A stretch of 64,000 nt of DNA, from contig OY829326.1 in the NCBI GenBank assembly GCA_963691655.1, forward strand, positions 55,793,776 through 55,857,775. The letters run 5' to 3'. This DNA is from Toxonevra muliebris. Taxonomy: Eukaryota; Arthropoda; Insecta; Diptera; Pallopteridae. The translations under genes were made by a program, and so were the position numbers. Below are positions 11,151 to 23,359 of this stretch, piece after piece; position 1 is the first letter of the stretch, and each line of letters starts with the position of its first letter. Below the pieces are notes generated by a model that was not told where the DNA came from, did not search any database, and saw only the letters and a program-made list of their open reading frames with translations.

Positions 11151-13340
11151 ATGAAAGACATACGGTAAAAATCATTAGCTATTATTATTTTTATTTTTGC
11201 TAGATGTAGTAGAATCTTGTTTATTTTCTTCATAAAATATTTCTTTGCATATTGATTGTATTTGATTTGCGTGTTTTGGTATGACGTCATTGCTAAAATG
11301 TTTCACAGAAACAAACAAAAAGATCATAAAAAAAATGAAATCAATTAATTTGCATTTTTATTATTTTCTTATTCAATCACTTGTTGCTAGTAGTTGTTGC
11401 CTATTATTTGTTATTATATTTTTTAATTTTATTTTCAAATGCAATTCAATAACTAAGTTTCAATACTTGTTTAACTTGAAAAATACATAATTATATACAT
11501 ACCATATTTATTATAACGTCGGTTCAGCGGTAAAAGTTACTAAGTACAGATTTGGTACAAACTCGTTTTCTATACCAAGCTTTATAGTTTAAAACAATTT
11601 TTAATACAAAAAACTAATTTTCAACTAAAGATTTCATAAATTCTGATACAGAACCAGCAAAACCTTATAAAGTATATAGTTTTAATGTTATTTTTAACAA
11701 GAAATAGTTTTAAAATTAAGACTTATACCTCTGAACCCTGAATAAAACTCTTCTTTGATTTATGTACCTTCCTTATCTTTTAAAACATTTTAGTTACAAT
11801 TATGAGAACTTTATTTATTTTTTCTTCCAAGAAATAATAATTCTTTGAAAAACGAGTGCAGTAACATTGCTGCTTCGTTTATTTAATTTAATATTATTTT
11901 TATGGTTTATTGTCATTATGCTGCACAGCAATTCAATTAGTCCATTTTGCTATTTGCAATTATTTCTTTAATAAATATTTATAAATATTTGCAAAATTTC
12001 AATTGAAATCAGTTTTCTTTCACCTAATCGCGCTAATTAATTGTGTGCATTACCCCTGCAAAAATTGAATTGAACTTTTACACTTTTTTTCTTTTGTATA
12101 AATTTTACAATATTCTCTTTAATTTATTTGGCGTATTTTCACCCCACAAATCAATTTATTTTTTTTTTTTTACATAAACTTTTGTCTGCAATATTAATTT
12201 TTTTTTCAATTATAAACCTCAATTTCTATAGATCCTTTGATGTATTACTTTAAGTGAAAAGGCTACACGAAAAAACATTTAAATTCAAAGTTCAGCGTCA
12301 ATTTGAGTTGGCATTGACTTTTTAATTACTTTTTCACATTTTTAATTTTTTTTTTAGGTATGATTTTATTATGTGTTTGCTTGACTGCTAATTACAAGAT
12401 TTTATTCAGAAGTTTACAACTTTTTTTTTTTTTTTTTTTGTGAAACTTTTTTGCATTTGATTTTGCGTGATGAATAGCAGGAATGAAAGTAGAAAGGATA
12501 AAAAGCAAAAGTTGTCGAATTAAATTTCTTAAGAAAATTATTGTACACGAAAAAAAATCTACCAAACAAAAAAATTAAGATCTATTTATGTTTGTTTTCT
12601 TGCAAAAAAAAAAAAAAAAAATTGTTCTTCGTAGAAAATATGAGTTTTTAAAGTAATAAGAGAATATAATTCAGTGGCTTAACTATGCGAAAAAATAGAA
12701 ACTTTTTCATTCATTTACATTAGAATAGACCAGACCAATTTGAGGATGATAAGGACAGAAAAAAAGTATTTTTGTAAGTTCATTGACTTCTAAAAGTTGT
12801 ATGAGCATATTTGATTTAAATACTTAATTTAGCATCCCTTAAATGGGAAATGCGATGTAGACAGTGGCCATGTCGCTGATTAAATGATTAGATTTTGATA
12901 TATTCGACAGTGTTCCTAAATAGAATAGCGGCAGGGAATATAAATCAGATTAAAAGTTTTATTTTTAATAATGACAAAATCGAAGAAATAAAATAAGTTG
13001 AGTAATGTTAGTTTAGCTCTGACTTTGACAGAGAACGAGATAAATTAGTGCCAACTAAGATCAAGATTAAATTTGTTCAACTTTTATTTATTTTTTTTTT
13101 TTATATTCTAAAGCTTGCTAGAGTTTTGAAGAAAATGAAAAGTTTGTAAAAATGTAATAAGGAGAAAAAATAAAATCCATTCCCATTCAAGTTCAGTTCT
13201 GTAACTGGGCGGCACACTTGTTACAACAACAAAGACACAGCAAAAATTAAAAAAATCTGTAACCAATCCTTACGTACATTAATTACTATTATATTTATCA
13301 AGCAAAATCAAACTCATCTTCATTTTGATTAATCAGAGCA
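11151..13340. other. AT-rich gene-free stretch
   Basis: No gene is supported. Poly(T) runs lie near 12160 and 12421-12439, with a poly(A) near 12606-12620. Short frames in this stretch are low-complexity translations. Confidence 0.5.
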
Positions 13341-13465
13341 TTATGCCTGGTTTTCACTATGTCAAATTCAATCAAATTTGCCAGCATGTTGGCAAATTTT
13401 ATATGGGAAATTCTCTCTTTTTCTCTCTTTGACGGCAAATATGACATAGTGAAAACCAAGCATTA
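13341..13465. mobile_element. Harbinger-like MITE, 119 bp
   Basis: The element 13344..13462 has about 21-bp inverted ends, TGCCTGGTTTTCACTATGTC against TGCTTGGTTTTCACTATGTC, with one mismatch. It is flanked on both sides by TTA (13341..13343 and 13463..13465). A TTA/TAA duplication is typical of PIF/Harbinger insertion. The interior is short and non-coding, and ends in a CTCTCTTT stretch that resembles the microsatellite next to it. Confidence 0.65.
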
Positions 13466-14013
13466 GAGTCTCTCAACTTCTCTTTCTCTCTCTTTTTTTC
13501 TCAAACTTTCTGTTTCTCTCAAGCTCTCTTTCTGTCAGGCTCACTCAATTTCTCTCAAGTTCTCTTTCTTTCAAGCCCTCTCTTTCTACCTTTTTCCCTC
13601 TCTCACCATCTTTATCTCCCTCTATCTATTTCTCAATCTTTCTCTCCCTCTCTCTCTCTCTCTCTCTCAATCTTAATCTCTCTCTCAATTTTTGCCTCTC
13701 TCCCAATCTTCCCTTCTTTCTTTGTCAATTTTACTCTCTCTTTGTATCTCTATGTGACTCCCAATCTCATTCTCTCTCTCTCAATATCTCTCTTTCTCAA
13801 TATCTCTCTATTAAAAGCTCTCTCTCTTAATATCTTTCTCTCTCTCAATATCTTTCTCTCTCTCAATATCTTTCTCTCTCTCAATATCTCTCTCTCTCTC
13901 TCTCTTTCTCCCATTCTCTCTCTCTTCCTCCTAATCTCTCTCCCAATCTCTCTCTCAATTTCACTCTTTCCCTCTCAATCGCACTTTCCCTGTCAAGCCA
14001 ATCTCTCTCTGTC
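13466..14013 (+). repeat. ~550-bp CT-rich microsatellite tract
   Basis: This is almost pure pyrimidine on the plus strand, with (CT)n and (CTTT)n stretches. It includes at least three tandem copies of an 18-bp unit, AATATCTTTCTCTCTCTC, at about 13829..13890. The long leucine/serine-rich frame across it is a translation artefact. Such a tract could adopt non-B structure. Confidence 0.85.
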
Positions 14014-14338
14014 TTGATGAATGAAAATAACGTGAGTTTTAATTTTTTCGTATCTATAAATTTCTTTTGGTTGATAACCTACTTATAAACAACGGACAGT
14101 TTGAAGAGCTCATTTTTGGTAGCCATTTTACTTAACCCTCTTATAACTGAAAAGGCCCTAGGGACCTACGACATTTTCAACGAAGCGATATTTCAATACG
14201 GTTAGACCGAACAACCTCAGCTGTGAGTGACTTCTATAAATGCTATGTTTAGAAGTGATTAAAATCGGCTTCGACGTGATTCTATGAACACTGTACCCAA
14301 CATATTGGATAAAACGAAAAGTAATTCTACTCATAACC

Positions 14339-14519
14339 AGGGGGGTTACTCTGTAGTTCGACTCGAAAGAAAATTTACTCGAATTCGAACGATTGGTATT
14401 CTAAAAACATTCTCGAATAATATTTTTTCGATGTTCAGATTAAATTTTGTGCCTTTCAGAATCGAATTTGGCATTCGAATAGAGCTGTCTTTTGAATCGA
14501 ACTACAGAGTAACCCCCAG
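14339..14519. mobile_element. ~180-bp MITE with long terminal inverted repeats
   Basis: The left arm begins GGGGGTTACTCTGTAGTTCG. The right arm is its inverse over about 29 bp with two mismatches. A partial second copy of the right half follows directly at 14520..14600; it shares TTTGGCATTCGAATAGA and ends in AGTAACACCCC. This indicates tandem duplication or nested insertion. Confidence 0.65.
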
Positions 14520-14598
14520 ATTTCATTTTGTGCCTTTTCGGATGGAATTTGGCATTCGAATAGAACTGCCTTTCGAATCGAACCACAAAGTAACACCC

Positions 14599-15129
14599 CA
14601 GGGCCGTCGAGAGAAAATTCGGGCCCGGTGGTGATAACTTCTGCTCCTTCCCCCTCCCCCGCCCTTATCTCTTCCCACTACAAATGATACAATAAATATC
14701 ATCGTACTGCTCACTAAGGAATGAGTTTCAGAATTCGGAATATATAAAAATACAAAGACAAATACCAAAAAAAAAAAAAAAAATTTATTCTGTAATCTAA
14801 GTATGAATATTTGTATAAGTTTCCATTTTACTTTAATTACATTAAAAGTTTTTCTTATCAACTCTCATAATGCGCACAATTCATAAGTACGCCTTTCTTG
14901 CTTTGGCTGATGCGAAGGAATTGATGATCTCTTCAAAATTTAATTTTCTTGCTAATTTCGCTTCCAGCCCGATAAATAATTTTCATGGTTTGCAATTCAA
15001 TTTTCAGACGCATAGGACGCTTGTTAAAGTTTTTCTGGATTTTAGGATTTGAATTCGAATCCGGGCCCCTTCAAAAACTCCAGTTTCGGTGGGAATCCCC
15101 CCCGACCCACTCCACTCTCGTCGGGCCTG
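14599..15129. mobile_element. hAT-like element with CAGG(G/C)CCG ends, ~530 bp
   Basis: The left end is CAGGGCCGTCGAGAG and the right end, reverse-complemented, is CAGGCCCGACGAGAG. CAGGG-type ends are usual for hAT elements. The expected 8-bp duplication is not visible (TAACACCC on the left, CGCATGAC on the right). A GC-rich margin and an AT-rich non-coding interior are seen. The boundary assignment is therefore tentative. Confidence 0.45.
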
Positions 15130-15220
15130 CGCATGACACGCTATATTAATAGAGACGGTCCCTGGGGACTTTGTCGGGCTTTGACCATTTAAAAAGTTAT
15201 AGGTTATTAGAGGGCTAAGA

Positions 15221-16967
15221 ACGAACAATAGAGGGCGCTTTAGAACAAAAATTTGGATAAAATGCGAAAAGAGGTGTTGTCATGTATTTAAGAACGAAGT
15301 GTCGTTAGAAAACTAAAAATCTTTAATTGTAATCACTATAGAAACTGAATCAGCAACTGCTCTTCCCCTGACTTTTGAATTAAATGCAAAATATTTCTGC
15401 TATTACAACAACAAATATATGTAATAAAAATTTACATCAGATCGTGAACTTCACTATTATTTGTTCCGGATATTTAAAAATTCATAATGGAAATGATAAT
15501 GAAGCAAGAAAAATGTAACGACGAACAAAACAAGCAAAGTACCTTTTTTTCATTATTATGAATTTCATTAATTTTGCAAGCAAAAATCATTTGTTTGCAA
15601 ATAATTTGTTAAAATACATACCAGTTACATACCAGGAGTAGTAGTAAGTAGCAATAAGCATAGATTTCTCAAGGTTTCTTATGAGAGTTATGGTAGTTAC
15701 CTCATTCATACATACATACATACATACATATCTAATATATGGGTAGGTAATAAATGTAAAACACAAAACAAAACCAAAGAAAATTTAATGAAAACGGAAA
15801 AAGAAAAAATAAAAAGTATTTATTATGCAAATTTCAAGGAAAAATTATAAAAAAAACACAAAAAAACCATTGCATATTTCAAAGCTAATATGAACAAAAA
15901 ATAAAAATGATTACTTATATTCAAAAAGAAATGGAATTAAGAAATTAATAACAAAAATTTAAAAATAAACAATAATTTGTTTACATTATCTACCTGTGCG
16001 TTATGTTACGTATCTAATGCGTCATAAATAAACATTTCCGTTGCGCCTAAAATTATACTATGAAAACATCAAATTTTTCCTATTATGTTAGAGACACGCA
16101 AATTGCAAAAATCTCATTTAATTTATTTTATATTTTAATTCTGCGTCATTTATTGACGTATTTGAAATGATATTGAAATTAAAAAAAAAAAAAAAAACTA
16201 ATCAAATAAATAAACACCTCAAGTTGTACAATACGAGTATTTTAGCTTATTTGTTTCGATTTTACAATTTTTACTTCTTGGAAGGCGTACATGCGTCACA
16301 ACATTTTGCAAAGGTGTGAGAACTTATTTTCACTTTTGATATGTTCAAAGTTCAGCAAATAAAATTTGAATGAAAGTAGGAAATAATATGTACGCATTTG
16401 CTAAGCTACAATTGACAGGGTGTAAGTCTAAAGGGTCAAAGCGACAAATTTTTTTTTTTTTTTTTTTTTTGAGATGACAAATTTTTTTGAACATATTTGT
16501 CAAGCCTAACATAATTTTAAAGGGTTTTATGTCTTATCTTTCTGAAAAAACTACAAAAATACGAGAATTTTTGCGGGGGTCTAAATCCAGTAATAATTAC
16601 AATGTTGAATACATCGTTTAAGTTGGTCCCAAAAGTAAGCAACCATCTTAGGGGCTCACCTGTGGATCGGACATATATAGTGCCAGAAATCCACACTTCA
16701 AATTGTGTCGACAAGCCAAATAATGGAACCCCCAAGACGAGGAAAACCGAGGAAAACCAAAACGACTTTGTACTTGTCCAGTTAAGATTTCCTGACCGTT
16801 ACAAAGAGTCTGGCGACGAAAGCAGTTGATAGAGAGTTACGATACTTGATTTCCAATTCAAACTTTTTTCTAATATTTCAATAAATACTATTATAAGTCT
16901 ATATACTGTACCAAATCAGCTGTGGGGGAAATTTGAAGCACCGAGAGAGAGAGAGATAGAGCTATGT
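15221..16967. other. AT-rich gene-free stretch
   Basis: No gene is supported. A CATA microsatellite lies at about 15710..15732 and a poly(T) of about 22 bases at about 16449..16470. Confidence 0.5.
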
Positions 16968-17931
16968 ATGTCACCCAGCGATGCCAACTTGCGGGGAATT
17001 TTACTTAGTGTGAGGAATCGGGGAATTTGAAACCGCTCAGCTTTTAATATTAAAATACCTCAAACAGTGTAGAATATTTTTTGCCAAATTTTATATTCCT
17101 AAATACAATTCTGGCACATTCGCAACCAACACCATAAAAACATTGCTTTATGCAACACAGTTTATGTTTGATATTCAGACAATCCAACGCGATCGCGCAG
17201 TGCTTCGGTTTCTCTTTCAGCCGTTTAGAAAGGCTTAGCTGTGCCTTTGTTCAGCACCTTCTAATTAATAACTGTTAGTCCTTGATGACTGTAGCCATTG
17301 CCGTGCACTATAACTGAAATTTAAATATGTTCCTCCACATTACAATGGCCCCAGGATGTAAGTTTGATTAATTATTTTCTCAATTTGGAACTTTGTTTTT
17401 ACGAAAAAAGTCCAGTTTTTGAAAAAACTAATTTTTGCGGTCTGCCATTTTGTGAATTGTTGGTCAAACAAAATAATCTTAGTATGTCCTGAGAGTACAG
17501 TTATAATTTTTCTAATGGTATTTTTTAAGATGTTCCAGTGAGCTGCAATCACGCACGTCATTGCGTTTGATGATTTTCAAAACGTCTTCCATGAAGTTGC
17601 AAAAAACCCTTTATATAGTTTTTTTTAATTATTACACAATTTTTCTTGTACTTGAAGCCTTTAAATAGATGTCAGAAATTTTTTTTTATCAATTTATATT
17701 TATATTTTAACCAAGAAAGTGCAGGGCACCTTAAAATAACTCTGACCCAGAGTAACTCTAATCCTACGTAAAGGGTATTTTTCGCTTGCATAAAATGTTT
17801 ATATGAGAAGTGCGTATCGTACTGTTATAATATGAAATTATACCGGTGCGGGGAATTTGGTCGAAAATCGGGGAATTTCGCGAGAGTTATCGGGGAGAAA
17901 GAAAAAATGAGTTGGCATCAATGATGTCACC
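16968..17931. mobile_element. 948-bp hAT-like element with exact 8-bp target duplication
   Basis: ATGTCACC occurs at 16968..16975 and 17924..17931. Between them the element ends are CAGCGATGCCAACTT and, reverse-complemented, CATTGATGCCAACTC. Both subterminal regions carry two or more copies of CGGGGAATTT. The 8-bp duplication, CA-starting ends and subterminal repeats fit a hAT-class non-autonomous element. A 73-codon minus-strand frame at 17340..17561 is not recognised as transposase. Confidence 0.75.
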
Positions 17932-18283
17932 AACGAAAGAGAAAAAAAGATGTGGTGGTCATTTTCAAAACGCATAAACGCATTTCAATTCATTGAAATT
18001 GTGTGTGTAAGCGTTAGTTTGTGAAAGCGCTACCCTGAGAGCACTGATATAAATACAAAGTATTTTAGCAAATGCTGAGCTTACGCTTAGCATTTGCCCG
18101 CGGGCAGTGTTTTGAAAATGACTGCTACAGAACTTAAGAAAAAATTTTATTTTAAGTCATATGTTGGAATTAAGCTTCGGTTATTACTCTATTTCTACTT
18201 TGTACTATTTTTACTAAAAACTTTAACTTCTAAGTCCACCATTGAATGTTCGCCATTTGATCTTAATTTCCTATTGATTATTC

Positions 18284-18347
18284 AAAGTAGTTCTTAATCA
18301 AAGTAGTTCTTAATCAAAGTAGTTCTTAATCAAAGTAGTTCTGAATC
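18284..18347. repeat. Four tandem copies of a 16-bp unit
   Basis: AAAGTAGTTCTTAATC is repeated four times head to tail. The last copy has one change (CTGAATC). No flanking element explains it. Confidence 0.9.
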
Positions 18348-19015
18348 AGCTATTATTGCCACAAACTTCTTATATCAAGCTCATCGAACATACTTCCATT
18401 TTATATCCTATAGTACAAGGATAGACGTAGTAGAAAAGAATTGCAGAATAAGGAGAAAGTTATGGCAAAAATAGCAAATTCAGTGTGTGATTCATGCAAT
18501 ACTGCTGCTGTGTCGTAGTCATCGTTGTTGTAATTGTCACTGTTCGCCCGGCATACGATGGCAATGACGACGTCATCAATGATGGTGATGATTTTGCTGA
18601 TGGTGTTGGCGTTTTTGATGATGGGCAGGAATGGGAGCAAGTGAGTGAGTTGAAATAAAGCAGAAGAAGGAAAAACAATTTGTGAATAATTTATGTGAAA
18701 ATGACGTTTTTGGATACAAAGTTGAGTTTTTGGTAGCAAAAATATAACGACGTAAATTGAACAGTATTAAAAGCAAAAGCAACAGTGAAGGTAGTTATTA
18801 TTGTTGCTGTTATTCTGTTGTTGTTATGATTATCCTTTTGTTTATTTTAGGGTGGAATGCAGCAGACGACGTTAAAATGAAGATGACTCATGTTGCACAG
18901 TAGTCTATAGAAATTTTAGGGGGGCAGATCTTTGAATCAAAAGTAGGTACATAATTTAAAATATTTAATATATAAATAAGTAATATTTTTAATATTATTT
19001 TTAGCATTAACATAC

Positions 19016-19088
19016 CTTTTTCATTGGGATAAACATTTAGTTGTTCATCATCGCGGGAGACTTGTGTTATTATTGATGTTGCATCCAT
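19016..19088 (-). CDS. Candidate first coding exon, 24 codons, gene unknown
   Basis: Reading minus from the ATG at 19088, the exon encodes MDATSIITQVSRDDEQLNVY followed by PNEK. It ends at AAAAAG followed by a consensus donor GTATGT at 19015. A stop codon lies immediately before the ATG, which fits a true initiator. The peptide is balanced in composition, unlike translations of the AT-rich surroundings. If real, the intron is phase 1 and the rest of the gene lies at lower coordinates, possibly beyond the window edge. Reading through the donor gives a short frame ending at 18888. I do not recognise the protein. This is an inference from exon-like features only. Confidence 0.35.
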
Positions 19089-19710
19089 TTAAGCATAAAT
19101 TTTTGTTGTAAAGTGCTTCTTTGTATGATTGATCAACAAAAAGCACTTTTTACGGCTGTGTGTCGTATTTGTTACAACGGAAATAAATAAAACAACTAGA
19201 AAAACTTAGAATCCCAAAATTGGAATTCCAAAAAACGTAGAAAGAAAGGAGAAAAAGAAAAGAAGAAAAACTTCACAATTAAGTGAAGTCAAGTATAGGT
19301 TATTATTTTATTTTAGCATTTTGTATTTATAATAATTAATAATAATTTAAGCTAATTTAAAATATGGCAACACAATTTCAGCTACGCGCTATGCGGAGTT
19401 TATACGTTTGTGTCTGTGTGAGTTTGGTTTTTACCCTTATTCGATTTAATTATACAGTAGTACAGGCAATGAGTTTAGCACATTAGAAATTTGAGATTTT
19501 GTTTGATCATTCTTATTATTTAAAGCTTATAAAAAAACTATATAGTTTATAAGAAATCCCTTATGCCACTTAAATCAGCTTTTATAAAATCCGAAAATAT
19601 CTGAGAATAGATCGACTTCAAATTTGTATAAAAGTTTGTAATAATAAATACAGTGGTGGGCAGTGTAAAAAATGCGTTTTTCATAGTTAATGGAAAGAAA
19701 AACAAATAGT

Positions 19711-19827
19711 AATAGCGCGTCGTGGCTGTAAAAAAAATCAGCTGTTGACTGCCAGTAAATTAAGAAATGGAGCTAACCAGAGCAGCGCTGCAAACTGCTA
19801 ATGATTTACTGCCATGACGCGCTATTG
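19711..19827. repeat. 117-bp imperfect inverted repeat
   Basis: The left arm AATAGCGCGTCGTGGC pairs with the right arm, which reads AATAGCGCGTCATGGC when reverse-complemented; the arms extend about 23 bp. No target duplication is clear. A small MITE or hairpin is likely. Confidence 0.55.
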
Positions 19828-20030
19828 TAATTTAGGATTAATGCCAAAGATTTGTAAAGATTTCTGGGTGATCTCTCAAAGATTTTCAATGGGATGTATG
19901 TTGGCTGAATTGTCTGGCCATTCTTAAACCTTTACATTTCCTTTAGCCGAAAACGCAGTTACACTTTTATCCTTGTGGCATAGCGGCGAATCACACATAA
20001 AGAAATGAATCCTTTTCTTTTTAGACTCCT

Positions 20031-20076
20031 CTATAGTCTAGTTGGTAGCGAACTAGATTTTCACCAGGACAGCCAC
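20031..20076 (+). repeat. tRNA-like SINE head fragment
   Basis: TATAGTCTAGTTGGTAGC, then AACTAGATTTTCACC, matches the A-box and anticodon-arm portion of the SINE at 57424..57723 (GATAGTCTAATGGGTAGTGC and onward). The B box and the SINE body are not recognisable downstream. Confidence 0.45.
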
Positions 20077-22264
20077 TTAACGTAACCTAGGGAATCATTC
20101 CTTAACTTAACCCAAGAGGCAATCTTGTAAACTCTTGCTGTCTTACTTTATTGTATCTTCAATGTTATTACAGACCACACGGTGAATTTAGCTCGATGCT
20201 TCTCTTTCCACTAGAATAGGTTCTTAAACAGGTGTGCTAAGCCCATGGGCATTTGCGCTTCTTTTTACAGTCGGATTTAAATGATTATAATTTATTTTAT
20301 ATATTTTATAGATTTTAATTATCGTGCATAAAAATGCAGATTTTTTTGTGAAGAACTTAATGCAGGATACTTTTTATCTTGAATGCTAAATTGCTGCTGC
20401 ACTTTTTATGGCAAGGATGAAAAGAAGATGAGAATATATTGATATCTCGCTATTATAATTTTTAAACAAGAAAATAGAAAAATTATAATCAAATCTAAAC
20501 TCCAACTTCACTATGAACTGCGCTTACTTTAGTATACATTCAAAAATTAGTTGGCAACTCTGCTGCGCAACTGTCGCAGTCGTTGATGCCGTCAAAATGA
20601 CGGAATTTTTCACAATTATGCTTTGAAACCTCATTCGCATTTAACATTTATATTTTAGATTTCTCTTTTAGTTGGTTATTTTTTTTTTAATAAGAACTAA
20701 AAAAGCATAAATCGGAGAAAAAACAGTAACAATATAAGCTAAAAAAGAGGAATGAAATGTGACTGGAAAAAGGTTAAAAATGCAAAAGCAAAAGTTTTGA
20801 ATTGGGCGCACACAAACGCAACACATACTCAAAACTAAAAAAAAAACATTCGCGTAACTGCACACACACTTGTGCAGAACAACACACAACACAGACGACA
20901 ACAACAATGACCACAGAATAATAACGACGTCGTTGATAACTCGTTTTGAATTTCAATTTTTAATTTAGCAAAACAAAAAAAGAAGACATTTTTTTTTTAG
21001 TTAATAAATTCTTTAGCATTTCTGCATTGCACACTGTTTTCTCGATTTGTTTCGTTTTGTTCGCTGTGTAGTTTTTATGAATTCGTATTCAATTCTACAC
21101 TTGTGCATGCGTTTATGTGTGCGTATGATGTATTTTTGTTGTTGTTGGTCTGCTGCTGCTGCTTCTACGTTTGTTGCCGTATTTTTATTTTAAAACATTG
21201 AATGAATATTTATTTAGTAATTAGAAAAACGCACCTTTCTTTTTGTATTTTCGTAACTAAAAACTTGCACTTTTTCAATTCAAATTTTCAACACTTTATT
21301 TTAATTAAAATATTGCACACGAAATTAGTTAAAATAAGAAACGAGTTTTAAAACGAATAATATGAAACGCCGTTGCCGCCGGACGTTCCTGTTCAGCACT
21401 TGTTTTTTTTTTTTTATTTTCTTGCTTTCTTCTGCTTTTACAATACACTACTCTCTTGAATTCTCAAATACTCGTTCGAGCAATCACATTCGCTGTTTCC
21501 TCTTTTATTTTCCTATTCGGTGCCTGTGTTTCAAGGCTTTTATTTTAGATATTTTGTGAACGAACGAAATTCTTCACTTGTATTTTGTATTGTTAAGCTA
21601 TTTTCTTTTGTCTTATCTTCGCTTCGTATCTTTTACTATTTTTTCGTCGTCGTTGTTGCTGTCGTAGTCGTATTCTTTTTATTTTGTTCACTTTAAGGTG
21701 TGCGCAACAGTTCGAAATACTTGTATGTAGAGACACCGAGAAGATATAAAAATAGTACTATTTATTTTTTCCGTTTTATTATTGTAAAATAACTCGCTTC
21801 ATATAATTAGATCATTCAAATATAATTATTTTTGTATTCTTTTTATTTTAATTACATTCACTTTTTGTTTAAAAAAAATCAAATAAAAAATATATATTTT
21901 TGCCGTGCTCTCGCGCGTATTTTAATCTATTTCTCCTCGCAGTCAATTGGAAACTGAGAACCAAAACCTACAACAAAGAAGTCATAAATGTCAAAAAGGA
22001 AAATGTATAAAATCATTGTTGCATTTAAGCATTTCTGGGGGAAAACAAATAATATTACCAAGACCATTAAAAAATATACAACATGAGATTCAATTTTTAA
22101 ACAACAAAAATTATTTATTTGAAAAATTATTTTCCCACTAGAAATTCAACGTTTAATAAAAATAAACTTACTTTTTTAATTTATTAAAAGTTCCCCTTTT
22201 AATTTGAGTTTTTGTAGCAGTTAGCTTAAGACTGTGTTATGAGAAGTTCAATTGGTTAATACCA

Positions 22265-22318
22265 ACGATGCCAACTGCTTAATTTTTAAATTTATTGTGA
22301 ATGAGTGCAGTTGGCATT
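22265..22318. repeat. Short inverted repeat ATGCCAACTGC
   Basis: GATGCCAACTGC and GCAGTTGGCATT flank about 30 AT-rich bases. The arm motif GATGCCAACT is the same as the terminus of the hAT-like element at 16976..17923, so this may be a tiny internally deleted relative. No target duplication is seen. Confidence 0.4.
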
Positions 22319-23359
22319 TTTTCCAAATCATACGTTGCCAACTATTTAGTTTTGTTTAAATTTGTATATAATTTTCTAACAGGTAAATTTAGCTCTTACA
22401 CAAGGAAATCACTCATAAACATTCACAATACAGTTTGAAGTGCTTTCAGAAATTTATCTTAAATTTTATGCAGTAACAGATATTTATAATTTTTCTATTA
22501 AAATAAAATTCGACAACTAGGGTTCGGGGTCGAGCAAAAAATGATTACAGAACTCTGACGGCAGCAAACTGAAGTGGCTTTTGTTATCATCTATAAACAA
22601 CAGTATGACCGGAAGTTTAACATTAATAAATAACAAATTTGCCAGCTACCTACCATAATTGGTAAAGAAGATCCATCTGCACTGTAAGTGGACAGTACAG
22701 TAATATATTTCAGATGCTTGACTTGATATTGTACAATCGTCCTTATTTCAGGCGCAATTTTTATTCCGTTCTTTTTTCACTTGTCCTTGTATTCTGCCCA
22801 ATATATTGTATAAACATAAAATTTCCTATCCTTTTGAAGGTAATAAAATGTTTAATACAGAACAAGTCTAATCTACACTCACATGTGTAGCTGAAACTGC
22901 TAAATTCACTTGTGACGCTTCAAATAATGGAGGTAGTTAAATTTTGTTCCAAATTTCAAAATATTTTATTTTCTACTAAATCAATGATACTTATTTTTCT
23001 ATTGTACTCTAGGATTTGTTTTCTAATATTCTCCTGAAAAAACTCAAGCCCAAACCCTTCAATAAACCTGGCGCAGATTTGAATTCAGAATCAAAAGTCT
23101 GGTGGTTACCGATTTACTTCCCTATCTCCCCTACCAAAACTAAAACTGCTCAGGGTGTTAATACCTCTAAATCGGCTTCTGTTCAGAATCATAATGGATC
23201 AAGTTCATAAACTAACATTCTGAAATTTTTTAAATTCTTGTCTAGAACTATTGTGAATAGACTTAGATATCTGAAAGAATTACTACGTTATCTCAATTAT
23301 AGTGGAAACTATTAAACACTTCAAAAAATTTTTTGGACTTGATTCACTATGGCGCTGAA

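Larger units (their letters stand above)
14137..15220. mobile_element. Nested cluster with decayed piggyBac-like outer ends
   Basis: The left end reads TTAA then CCCTCTTATAAC, with CCCTAGGGACC further in. The right end, reverse-complemented, reads TTAG then CCCTCTAATAACC, with CCCAGGGACC further in. The shared layout suggests an outer TTAA-class element of about 1.08 kb whose right target site has mutated. Two further inverted-repeat elements, listed separately, are inserted inside it. No transposase is recognisable. Confidence 0.4.
19089..23359. other. Mostly gene-free stretch; possible promoter/5' UTR for the candidate exon
   Basis: No complete gene is visible. The part at 20500..21750 is less monotonous than its surroundings, with CAACAACGA and GACGACG runs and GTTGTTG stretches such as are common in fly 5' untranslated exons. 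That is suggestive only. An unassigned, moderately protein-like frame lies at 23016..23210 (plus). The inverted repeats at 19711 and 22265 and the tRNA-like fragment at 20031 are listed separately. Confidence 0.35.

Noticed and set aside
13742..14017. 91-codon open frame rich in Leu/Ser/Ile
   Set aside because: It is the translation of the CT microsatellite; no coding features.
23016..23210. 64-codon frame with moderately protein-like composition
   Set aside because: There is no recognised motif, splice context or neighbour exon; it could be an old retroelement ORF1 scrap, but this cannot be supported.
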